A DNA stretch of 7,162 nucleotides from NCBI GenBank assembly GCA_030038715.1, contig JASHSO010000036.1, positions 1-7,162 on the forward strand, given 5' to 3'. Source of the DNA: Streptosporangiaceae bacterium (lineage in GTDB: Bacteria > Actinomycetota > Actinomycetes > Streptosporangiales > Streptosporangiaceae). Both the position numbers and the translations under genes were made by a program. Below the pieces are notes generated by a model that was not told the DNA's origin, made no database searches, and saw only the letters and a program-made list of their open reading frames with translations. Shown here piece after piece: positions 1 through 6,106 of the stretch (position 1 is its first letter; every line of letters starts with the position of its first letter).

Positions 1-561
1 CCCTAGCTGCACCGACAATCCGTCCAGCAGTGCCGACAGGCACAGCGTGAAGCGGTGGGCGTCCACTTGCCGGAATTCGCCCGTCTCCTGTCCGGCTAGC
101 ACTAGTGAGGTGATCACGTCGCGCCAGCGCTCGTCGGACTTCTGCCGGACGCTGGCGGCCTCGGCGTTCCTGGCGGCCTGCGCCCAGAAGTCCAGCCACA
201 GCTGCCACGAGCTTGTCGGCTCCGGCTCAGCCTCCTCCAGGCAGCTCATCGCCACGAACTCCTCAAGCTGAGCGGCGGCCGACGACATCTGCGACATCCG
301 GCGCTGGCACGCCGAGAACCAGGCGTCCTCGTAGTACCTGATGGCCTCGGTCAGCAGCTGATCCTTGGTCTTGAAGTAGTAGATCACCAGGGCGGGGCTG
401 ACGCCGGCCCGGTCGGCCACGTCGGCGATTCTGGTGTCGGCGTATCCGCGCTCCGAGATGACCTGGATCGCGGCGTCCAGCATCTGCTCACGGCGCTGGT
501 CGGCGGTTCCCGACGCCTCGATGCTCTCATCCGCGCGGCCATCCACTGCGCGCACTGTCAT
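1..561 (-). CDS. TetR/AcrR-family transcriptional repressor, BetI-like C-terminal domain (3' end cut by window edge)
   Basis: Reading the complement from the ATG at 561 gives an open frame of 187 codons that runs off the left edge with no stop, so the protein is partial. Residues about 21-70 form a TetR-type DNA-binding domain: the helix-turn-helix segment TRIADVADRAGVSPALVIYY (43-62) is followed by FKTKDQLL, the hallmark end of the TetR N-terminal domain. The rest is helical; the WQLWLDFWAQAARN stretch (about 117-130) resembles the ligand-binding domain of BetI-type repressors. Usual length is about 190-210 residues, so little is missing. The start is supported by AGAGGA eight bases upstream; the ATG at 579 hits a stop after six codons. 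The gene is divergent from the oxidoreductase operon, and the shared gap holds a 16-bp palindrome. Inference: it represses that operon and possibly itself. The ligand cannot be told from sequence. Confidence 0.93.
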   Translation of the reverse strand, partial: MTVRAVDGRADESIEASGTADQRREQMLDAAIQVISERGYADTRIADVADRAGVSPALVIYYFKTKDQLLTEAIRYYEDAWFSACQRRMSQMSSAAAQLEEFVAMSCLEEAEPEPTSSWQLWLDFWAQAARNAEAASVRQKSDERWRDVITSLVLAGQETGEFRQVDAHRFTLCLSALLDGLSVQLG

Positions 562-578
562 AGCGGCGTTCCTCTCAT

Positions 579-627
579 GACGGCAATAATTCCGGTTCTG
601 GTGCCGTCTGTCTTGCCTGTTGCCGTC
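579..627. repeat. Inverted/direct repeat cluster of GACGGCA in the TetR-gene leader
   Basis: GACGGCAA at 579-586 is matched in inverted orientation by TGCCGTC at 602-608 (7 bp, 16-nt loop) and again by TTGCCGTC at 620-627 (8 bp, 33-nt loop). The last two are therefore near direct repeats 18 bp apart. The left arm ends just upstream of the ribosome-binding site of the TetR gene. It could be a second protein-binding site or alternative hairpins in the TetR mRNA leader, or chance in GC-rich DNA. Confidence 0.35.
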
Positions 628-653
628 CTCGCCAGACGCTCCCGCGTTTCCTC

Positions 654-682
654 TTGCCCAAAGGCTAGCAGCTTTCTAGACT
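654..682 (+). promoter_or_regulatory. Putative sigma-70-like promoter of the oxidoreductase/ligase operon
   Basis: TTGCCC at 654-659 and TAGACT at 677-682 are separated by exactly 17 bases, each matching four of six positions of the TTGACA/TATAAT consensus. A start near 689 would give a leader of about 50 nt before the ATG at 740, and would fall inside the 679-694 palindrome. Actinobacterial promoters are variable, so this assignment is tentative. No convincing promoter for the divergent TetR gene was found; weak hexamers near its start codon are not reported. Confidence 0.4.
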
Positions 683-694
683 GAACGTTCAGTC
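679..694. promoter_or_regulatory. Candidate TetR operator, perfect 16-bp palindrome
   Basis: GACTGAACGTTCAGTC is a perfect inverted repeat (GACTGAAC/GTTCAGTC) with no spacer; symmetry stops at 678/695. It sits in the AT-richer part of the gap between the divergent TetR gene and the oxidoreductase operon. Size, symmetry and position are those of operators bound by TetR-family dimers. It overlaps the proposed -10 box at 677-682 and the expected transcription start of the plus-strand operon, so a bound repressor would block initiation. That the neighbouring TetR binds it is inference. Confidence 0.75.
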
Positions 695-739
695 AAATTT
701 TTGCGGATTCCTGATCGCAAAGGCACGGAAGGCGGACCG

Positions 740-2383
740 ATGGCCGCAACATACGACGCTATCGTGGTGGGCGGAGGGCACAACGGGCTAGTCGCAGGGG
801 CGTACCTGGCCCGCTCCGGGGCGAGAACCGTCGTGCTGGAAGGCAGGCACAAGACCGGCGGGGCGGCGACGACCGAGGCCGTCTGGCCCGAAGCGCCGGA
901 GTTCAAGGTGACCAGGCTCTCGTACGTGATGAGCCTGATGCCGCCGACGATCATCTCCGATCTGGAGCTCGCCAAGCACGGTTACAAGATCTTCCCGATG
1001 GGGCCGTATTACCAGGCGTTCCCCGAGGGCGGTTCGATCAAGCTGTACGCCGACGACGCCAAGCGGAACCACGAGGAAGTCTCGAAGTGGTCCAAGAAGG
1101 ACGCAGATGCGATGCCGCGCTGGGACGCCTGGCTGGAGGGCCTCGCCGAGGTGCTTGGCCCGCTGCTGCTCACGGTTCCGCCGACGATCGGCTCGCACAA
1201 GCCTCGTGACCTAGCCAACACGCTCAGGCTCGCCTGGCGGCACCGTGGCCTCGACGTCCGCACCGTCGCGGACGTCACTCGGCTGATGACCATGTCCATC
1301 GCCGACCTGCTCGACGACTGGTTCGAGTCGCCCCAGGTCAAGGGGGCCTTGGCGGTCAACGGGGTCATCGGCACCTGGGCCGGCCCGTACGAGCCTGGCA
1401 CCGCCTACGTGATGGCGCATCACTCCATCGGCGACGTGGGCGACGGCCACCTCGGTAACTGGGGCTTCCAGGAAGGCGGCATGGGCGGGGTGTCCAGCGC
1501 CATCGAGTCGGCGGCGCGCAGCCACGGCGCGGAGATCCGGCTGAACGCTCCCGTCGCGCGCATCATCATCGAGAACGGTCGGGCCGCCGGCGTCGTGCTG
1601 GCCAACGGCGATGAGTTGCGTGCCAAGGTCGTCGTGTCCACGCTGCACCCGCGGACCGCATTCCTCGAGCAGGTCGGCCGCGAGCACCTGCCGGCCGATT
1701 TCGTCACCGACATCGAGCGCTGGAAGTCCCGCAGCGGCGTGGTGAAGATCAACCTGGCGCTCGCCGAGCTGCCCGACTTCACCGCCGATCCGGGCACGCA
1801 CCTGCAGGAGCACCACACGGGCTCGGTCGAGATGGCGCCCACAATGGAGTACATCGAGCGCGCCTTCCAGGACGCACGGGACGGCCAGCCCGCCGTGCGG
1901 CCGTTCAGCGACGGCGTGATCCCGACCGCGTTCGACAAGATGCTCAGCCCCGAGGGCACGCACATCATGTCGCTATTCACCCAGTGGGTGCCATCAGACT
2001 GGAGCGAGGAGCCGCACACCGCCGAGCTCGAGGCCTACGCCGATCGCATGATCGACTGCTACAACGAGCTGGCACCCAACTTCAAGTCCGCGATCTTGCA
2101 CCGCGACGTCGTCGGCCCGTATCAGATGGAGCATGAGTACGGGCTGGTCGGCGGCAACATCTTCCACGGCGAGCTGTCGCTGGAGCAGCTGTTCCACATG
2201 CGCCCGGCGCCCGGTTTCGCCGACTACCGCACCCCGGTCGCCGGCCTGTACTACGGCAGCTCGGCTACCCATGCCGGCGGTGGCGTCTGCGGCATACCCG
2301 GCTGGCAGGCGGCCAAGGTCGCGATCGGGGACCGGAAGAGCGCAATCACATCACGGTCCCGCAGGTCCAGCCTGCGGTCATGA
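740..2383 (+). CDS. FAD-dependent oxidoreductase, PYROXD2/phytoene desaturase-like (COG1233)
   Basis: 547 residues, usual length for PYROXD2-like proteins of the phytoene dehydrogenase superfamily. The N-terminus YDAIVVGGGHNGLVAGAYLA (5-24) is the Rossmann dinucleotide-binding motif GxGxxG with a following VVLE (E34, expected to contact the FAD ribose) and the KTGGAATTE second glycine motif (38-46). Near the C-terminus, GLYYGSSATHAGGGVCGIPG (502-521) is the family's conserved FAD-closing segment. No signal peptide or membrane segment is seen, so it is probably cytosolic. The start is ATG 740, with GGAAGG at 727-732 seven bases upstream; a TTG at 701 in the same frame lies too close to the operator and lacks a ribosome-binding site. 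The last 16 or so residues form an Arg/Ser-rich tail encoded where the next gene begins. First gene of the operon and likely under TetR control. The substrate is unknown; a carotenoid role is not supported because no carotenoid genes are nearby. Confidence 0.9.
   Translation: MAATYDAIVVGGGHNGLVAGAYLARSGARTVVLEGRHKTGGAATTEAVWPEAPEFKVTRLSYVMSLMPPTIISDLELAKHGYKIFPMGPYYQAFPEGGSIKLYADDAKRNHEEVSKWSKKDADAMPRWDAWLEGLAEVLGPLLLTVPPTIGSHKPRDLANTLRLAWRHRGLDVRTVADVTRLMTMSIADLLDDWFESPQVKGALAVNGVIGTWAGPYEPGTAYVMAHHSIGDVGDGHLGNWGFQEGGMGGVSSAIESAARSHGAEIRLNAPVARIIIENGRAAGVVLANGDELRAKVVVSTLHPRTAFLEQVGREHLPADFVTDIERWKSRSGVVKINLALAELPDFTADPGTHLQEHHTGSVEMAPTMEYIERAFQDARDGQPAVRPFSDGVIPTAFDKMLSPEGTHIMSLFTQWVPSDWSEEPHTAELEAYADRMIDCYNELAPNFKSAILHRDVVGPYQMEHEYGLVGGNIFHGELSLEQLFHMRPAPGFADYRTPVAGLYYGSSATHAGGGVCGIPGWQAAKVAIGDRKSAITSRSRRSSLRS
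2359..2377 (+). promoter_or_regulatory. RBS-occluding hairpin for translational coupling
   Basis: CCGCAGG (2359-2365) pairs perfectly with CCTGCGG (2371-2377) around a 5-nt loop, giving a 7-bp GC-rich stem that ends two bases before the ATG at 2380. The only Shine-Dalgarno-like bases upstream of that ATG (GCAGG, 2361-2365) are inside the stem. Ribosomes finishing the oxidoreductase gene, whose stop codon is at 2381-2383, would melt it. Inference: the hairpin makes translation of the ligase depend on translation of the upstream gene. Confidence 0.5.
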
Positions 2384-4560
2384 CGGCGCTCTCCGAGGAC
2401 GCGCCAGGCCAGCCGCCGGACCGCGCCGCCGCCCCGGCCGGCGGCGCGGTCCGGGCGATGCTCGAGGCGGGCAGCGTCGCGCTGGTGGGGGCCTCGCCCA
2501 GGGTTGGCAGCTTCGGCCGGCGCATGCTGGACGAGGTATCCAAGAGCAGGTCCCGACCACGGATCTACCCGGTCAACCCGAGGTACGACCAGATTGACGG
2601 CGCGCGCTGCTACGCCTCGCTGGCCGACCTGCCGGAGCCGGCCGAGCTCACGCTGCTCGCGGTTCCCGATTCCGCGCTGGAGCAGCAACTGGCGCTGGCG
2701 GCCGCGTACGGCAGTCGAGCCGCCGTGATCTTCGGGAACGCCTACGAAGACGACTCGCGGCCCCTGGATCCTGGCACGCGTCCGGGTCTGCGCCAGCGCC
2801 TCGCGGCGATCGCACGTTCGCATGCAATGGCGCTGTGCGGGGCCGGCTGCATGGGCTTCGTCAACGTCAGCCACGGCCTGCGGGCAATCGGTTACACCGA
2901 GGCCGACCCGCTGCCGGCCGGGCCCGTGGCGCTGGTCACGCACTCGGGATCGGTGTTCTCCGCGCTACTGCGGGCTCGCCGCGGCTTCGGCTTCACGCTG
3001 GCAGTCTCGTCCGGGCAGGAACTGGTGACCGCCGCCCCTGCCTACCTCGACTACGCGCTGGACCTGCCCGGGACGCGGGTCCTCGGCCTTGTGCTGGAGG
3101 CCGTCCGGGATGGCGGCGCGCTGCGCGGAGCGCTGGCAGGTGCCGCGCGGCGCGATATTCCCGTCGTCCTGCTTGCCGTCGGCGGCTCGGCTGCGGGCCG
3201 GACCATGGTCGCGGCGCATTCGGGCGCCCTGGCAGGTTCTGACGGCGGCTGGGAGGCGCTGGCCCGCGCCTACGGCGTACACCGGGTAGCCGACCTCGCT
3301 GAGTTCACCGACGCGCTCGAGCTGTTCTCGATCGGCCGCCGGCCCCCCGTTGGCACCGGTCGCGGGCCGGGCGCCGACAGCGTAGGCGGCATCGCCACCG
3401 TGCACGACTCGGGCCTGGAGCGCGCGCACATCGCCGACCTCGCCGAGTCGCTCGGGGTTCCCTTCGCGCCGATCGGCCCCGCGACCAAGGCCAGGCTCGC
3501 TGCGCTACTCGATGCTGGCCTGGCTCCCGCTAATCCGCTCGACGTGTGGGGCACGGGAGCCGATACCCGGCAGCTTTTCGCCGACTCGCTGCTTGCGCTG
3601 GCCGACGACCCGCACGTGGCGGCCGTGGCGCTGGCCGTCGACCTCGTTCACGAGCTGGACGGCGACGACTCTTACCCGCTGGCCATGCTGGACGTGGCCG
3701 AGCGGACCGACAAGCCGCTCGCCGTGCTCAGCAACGTGGCCAGCGCGATCGACGCCGGCTGGGCCAGTCGGCTGAGGGCCAGCGGCATCCCTGTGCTCGA
3801 GGGCGCCCGGTCCGGGCTGCTCGCGCTGCGCCACCTGCTCGACCACGCCGCGCGGCCCGCTCCGCCCGCTCCGGCGCCGATCGATGATCATCGGCGCGGT
3901 CGCGGTGCTGCGCTCCTGGCCAGCGACGCGGCGGGCGGTGCGCCGCTGCTGGACTTGCTTGCCGAGTACGGCTTCGACCTGGCACGCGCGCTGGCCGCTG
4001 CCGACGTCGAGGCTGCCCTCGCCGCAGCCGCGGACATCGGCTACCCGGTGGTGCTGAAGACCGACGAGCCCGCGGTCCAGCACAAGTCGGACGTGGGCGG
4101 CGTTCTGCTCGACGTTGCCGGACCGGACCAGCTCCGCGCTGGCTACCTGGACCTGGCCGGCCGACTCGGGCCGCGCGTGCTCGTCTGCCAGAGCGTGCCG
4201 CCCGGCGTCGAGCTCGCGCTCGGCCTCACCGCCGACCCGGAACTCGGGCCGCTCGTGGTCGTGGGCGCCGGGGGAGTGCTGGTCGAGCTGCTCTGCGACC
4301 GGGCCGTCGCGCTACCGCCGGTCTCGCGGTCACTGGCGGGCGAGCTGGTCGAAAGCCTGCGGGTGGGCAAGCTGCTGGAGGGCGTGCGGGGTGCTCGCCC
4401 GGCCAGCATCGACGCCGTGACGCGGGCGATTGTCAGCCTCTCCGACCTCGCCGTCGAGCTCGGCGACCAGCTCGAAGCCCTCGACATCAACCCGCTGATC
4501 TGCGGGCCGGACCGGGCCGTCGCCGTAGACGTGCTGGCCATCACGCGTTCGGGTCGCTGA
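2380..4560 (+). CDS. NDP-forming acyl-CoA synthetase (acetate-CoA ligase [ADP-forming] family), fused alpha-beta chain
   Basis: 726 residues, typical for the single-chain family that interconverts acyl-CoA + NDP + phosphate and acid + CoA + NTP. Domain order: CoA-binding Rossmann domain (about 25-125, with VALVGAS at 33-39 and YPVNP at 63-67); succinyl-CoA-ligase-like flavodoxin domains (about 150-320 and 335-485); a Pro/Ala-rich linker (about 491-510); then an ATP-grasp domain (about 515-722). AAHSGALAGSD (278-288) carries the expected phosphohistidine H280. GYPVVLKTDEPAVQHKSDVGGV contains H568, matching the second, beta-subunit histidine of archaeal ADP-forming acetyl-CoA synthetases. GVLVELL (632-638) and EALDINPLI (699-707) are ATP-grasp metal/nucleotide motifs. 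One oddity is GAGCMGF (154-160), where many relatives have GPN. The gene overlaps the oxidoreductase by ATGA, so both enzymes probably act in one pathway. The acyl substrate is not deducible. It could also be a protein-acetyltransferase relative, but no GNAT domain is present. Confidence 0.92.
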   Translation: MTALSEDAPGQPPDRAAAPAGGAVRAMLEAGSVALVGASPRVGSFGRRMLDEVSKSRSRPRIYPVNPRYDQIDGARCYASLADLPEPAELTLLAVPDSALEQQLALAAAYGSRAAVIFGNAYEDDSRPLDPGTRPGLRQRLAAIARSHAMALCGAGCMGFVNVSHGLRAIGYTEADPLPAGPVALVTHSGSVFSALLRARRGFGFTLAVSSGQELVTAAPAYLDYALDLPGTRVLGLVLEAVRDGGALRGALAGAARRDIPVVLLAVGGSAAGRTMVAAHSGALAGSDGGWEALARAYGVHRVADLAEFTDALELFSIGRRPPVGTGRGPGADSVGGIATVHDSGLERAHIADLAESLGVPFAPIGPATKARLAALLDAGLAPANPLDVWGTGADTRQLFADSLLALADDPHVAAVALAVDLVHELDGDDSYPLAMLDVAERTDKPLAVLSNVASAIDAGWASRLRASGIPVLEGARSGLLALRHLLDHAARPAPPAPAPIDDHRRGRGAALLASDAAGGAPLLDLLAEYGFDLARALAAADVEAALAAAADIGYPVVLKTDEPAVQHKSDVGGVLLDVAGPDQLRAGYLDLAGRLGPRVLVCQSVPPGVELALGLTADPELGPLVVVGAGGVLVELLCDRAVALPPVSRSLAGELVESLRVGKLLEGVRGARPASIDAVTRAIVSLSDLAVELGDQLEALDINPLICGPDRAVAVDVLAITRSGR

Positions 4561-4563
4561 CCG

Positions 4564-4588
4564 AGCCGGGTCGGCCGTCGATCCGGCT
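4564..4588 (+). terminator. Possible terminator hairpin after the ligase gene
   Basis: Three bases after the stop codon, AGCCGGGT (4564-4571) can pair with ATCCGGCT (4581-4588): eight pairs including one G-U, around a 9-nt loop. There is no following T-run, so it is not a classic intrinsic terminator, though hairpins without a T-tract are common at actinobacterial operon ends. It may separate the operon from the secreted-protein gene. Confidence 0.35.
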
Positions 4589-4683
4589 GAACCGGCCGGC
4601 CGGGCCATGCGTTCTGCTGTCAGGACGTCATCGCCTGCGCCCGGCAGCTCCCGCGGCGCCGAGCACATTGGGGAGTAGATGTC

Positions 4684-5121
4684 ATGCTGAACCCGACTCG
4701 CCGGCTCGTGCTGGCCGCGAGCTTGTCGGCCGCGCTGGCTGGCGCCTCGCTGGCCGGAGCCGCAGTGGCGTCGGCCGCGCCCGGCCGTACGGCGGCGAAG
4801 TCCGCGGTGGTCGTGAAGGAGAGCACGCGCGGGCACTTCGGAAAGATCCTGGTCACCGTCCACGGCATGGCGCTGTATTACCTGCCGCATGGGTCGTGCA
4901 CCGGGGAGTGCCTGTCGCTCTGGCCGCGGCTGATGATGCCCGCCGGCAAGACCGTGCCCAAGGGGGCTAGCTGCCTCGGCACCGCTGCTGTCGGCAAGGA
5001 CGGGCTGCAGGTCACCTACCGCAAGCACCGGCTGTACACGTTCGTCGACGACAGCGGCGGCAGCGTCAACGGCAATGGGGTGACCGGCTTCGTGGTCGCG
5101 AAGGTGGTCAGCTGCGGGTGA
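4684..5121 (+). CDS. Exported protein with YxFxxD secreted repeats (COG4315 / Lipoprotein_15-like)
   Basis: 145 residues. The N-terminus has RR at 6-7, a hydrophobic Ala/Leu core (8-30) and a signal-peptidase I site most likely after ASA (29-31). There is no lipobox cysteine, so unlike many relatives it is probably released or wall-associated rather than a lipoprotein. The mature part holds two units of the family's 'secreted repeat': GKILVTVHGMALYYL...CTGECLSLWP (53-81) and LQVTYRKHRLYTFVDD..G..NGNGVTGF (108-136). The second keeps the YxFxxD motif (Y118, F120, D123); the first has it degraded to YYLPHG. Four cysteines (72, 76, 97, 144) could form two disulfides. The family's function is not known. 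The start at 4684 has GGGAG (4671-4675) eight bases upstream; ATG 4679 stops after three codons. The 123-bp gap and the hairpin upstream suggest its own promoter, but none was recognised. Confidence 0.85.
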   Translation: MLNPTRRLVLAASLSAALAGASLAGAAVASAAPGRTAAKSAVVVKESTRGHFGKILVTVHGMALYYLPHGSCTGECLSLWPRLMMPAGKTVPKGASCLGTAAVGKDGLQVTYRKHRLYTFVDDSGGSVNGNGVTGFVVAKVVSCG

Positions 5122-5167
5122 TGCAGCGGCAGCCGGCTACCCGGGAGAGTTGAGCGGGCGCGGAGAG

Positions 5168-6106
5168 CTAGTCGCCGCCGGCGATCGTGACGAGCGCCTG
5201 CTGGCCGTCTATTCGCTGGCCGCGGGTCATCAGCCGGTAGCCGGCGTAGCCGAGGCCGGCCACGATGAACGACATCAGCAGCATGACTGTGGCCAGGGCG
5301 TTGAGCGCCGGGCCGCCGTTCCCGCCGTGCTGCGTCGAGTAGATGATCACCGACATCGGCTGAGTGGCCGCGGTCGATGACAGCAGGTCCACGATCACGA
5401 AGTCGTCGATCACGCCGGAGAAGACCAGGATCGCGCTGGCGAAAATGGCCGGGACCAGCAGCGGCAACAGAACCCTGCGGACGGTCTGCCACTGCGTGCA
5501 GCCGAGATCGGCCGACGCCTCCTCGTAGTGCTTCCCGATCGTCACCAGCCGCGCCTGAACGATGATCGCCGGCCAGCTGACATTCCAGGTGACCAGGCCG
5601 AGGACTTCGGCGAGCGTGCCGAGGCCGAGGCCCTTGAAGCCGGGTAGCTGGGTGAACACGAAGTACATCGCGACACCGAAGATCAGCTCGGGCACCACAA
5701 ACGAGAGGATCATGATGAAGTTGAAGCTGGACGATGCCACGCCGCGCCATCGGTTGATGCCAAGCGCGAACGCCACCCCGATCGGCACCGCGATGACTGT
5801 CGTGAAGGCAGACAACTTCAGCGTCTGGAAGATGGCCGCGTGCAACTGCGGGTTGTACCAGATCGAGTTGACCTTGTCGCCCCAGTACCAGCGGATGGAC
5901 AGGCCCTGGTAGGTCGCCTGCGACTTGCCGTTGTTGAACGAGAACAGCACGGCTATCGCGATCGGCACCAGCGACCAGACCAGGTACAGCCAGGTGAAGC
6001 CCTCCAGGAACCATGGATGGCGCCATGGGTTGCGGAACAGCCGCGGGCTGGCTCGCCCCGTTCCGGCCTTGGTAGCAACCGATTCCCGGAGTGCCGTGCT
6101 CGTCAT
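5168..6106 (-). CDS. ABC transporter permease, PotC-like (polyamine/opine/thiamine-type importer)
   Basis: 312 residues, usual for inner-membrane permeases of the spermidine/putrescine family. Predicted membrane segments lie at about 36-57, 97-118, 127-150, 168-187, 216-235 and 270-292, six as expected. The cytoplasmic EAA loop that docks on the ATPase is clear: YEEASADLGCTQWQTVRRVL (194-213). YNPQLHAAIFQTLKLSAFTT (84-103) resembles PotC proteins at the start of the permease domain. The start codon overlaps the stop of the PotB-like gene by ATGA (6103-6106), with an AGGCGG-type ribosome-binding site just upstream, so the two permeases are translated together, presumably in equal amounts as the halves of a heterodimeric channel. 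The long N-terminal extension (about 35 residues) is not unusual in actinobacteria. The family imports polyamines, but relatives carry other cations or organic acids; the substrate is not fixed by the permease. It converges on the secreted-protein gene with a 46-bp gap and no clear terminator. Confidence 0.92.
   Translation of the reverse strand: MTSTALRESVATKAGTGRASPRLFRNPWRHPWFLEGFTWLYLVWSLVPIAIAVLFSFNNGKSQATYQGLSIRWYWGDKVNSIWYNPQLHAAIFQTLKLSAFTTVIAVPIGVAFALGINRWRGVASSSFNFIMILSFVVPELIFGVAMYFVFTQLPGFKGLGLGTLAEVLGLVTWNVSWPAIIVQARLVTIGKHYEEASADLGCTQWQTVRRVLLPLLVPAIFASAILVFSGVIDDFVIVDLLSSTAATQPMSVIIYSTQHGGNGGPALNALATVMLLMSFIVAGLGYAGYRLMTRGQRIDGQQALVTIAGGD

Noticed and set aside
701..739. Upstream TTG start at 701 for the oxidoreductase
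   Set aside because: It adds 13 residues with no homology to the family before the Rossmann motif, has no ribosome-binding site and lies six bases after the operator palindrome; ATG 740 has a good GGAAGG.
1211..2019. Long antisense open frames (250 and 199 residues) opposite the oxidoreductase
   Set aside because: They are GC-rich shadow frames with His/Arg/Ala-rich, low-complexity translations and no family resemblance; the plus-strand protein has clear motifs throughout.
740..2383. Carotenoid desaturase (CrtI) assignment
   Set aside because: The fold is shared, but sequence features fit the PYROXD2-like branch and no phytoene synthase or other carotenoid gene is in the window.
5122..5167. 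Terminator between the convergent genes
   Set aside because: Only short symmetry is seen (AGCCGGCT at 5131-5138 with no loop, and a 5-bp GCTGC/GCAGC pair across the stop codon); neither makes a convincing terminator.
5016..6026. 336-residue minus-strand frame overlapping the PotC-like gene
   Set aside because: It is a frame-shifted shadow of the permease, rich in Arg/Gly/Pro without membrane segments; the real permease frame carries the EAA motif and six hydrophobic segments.
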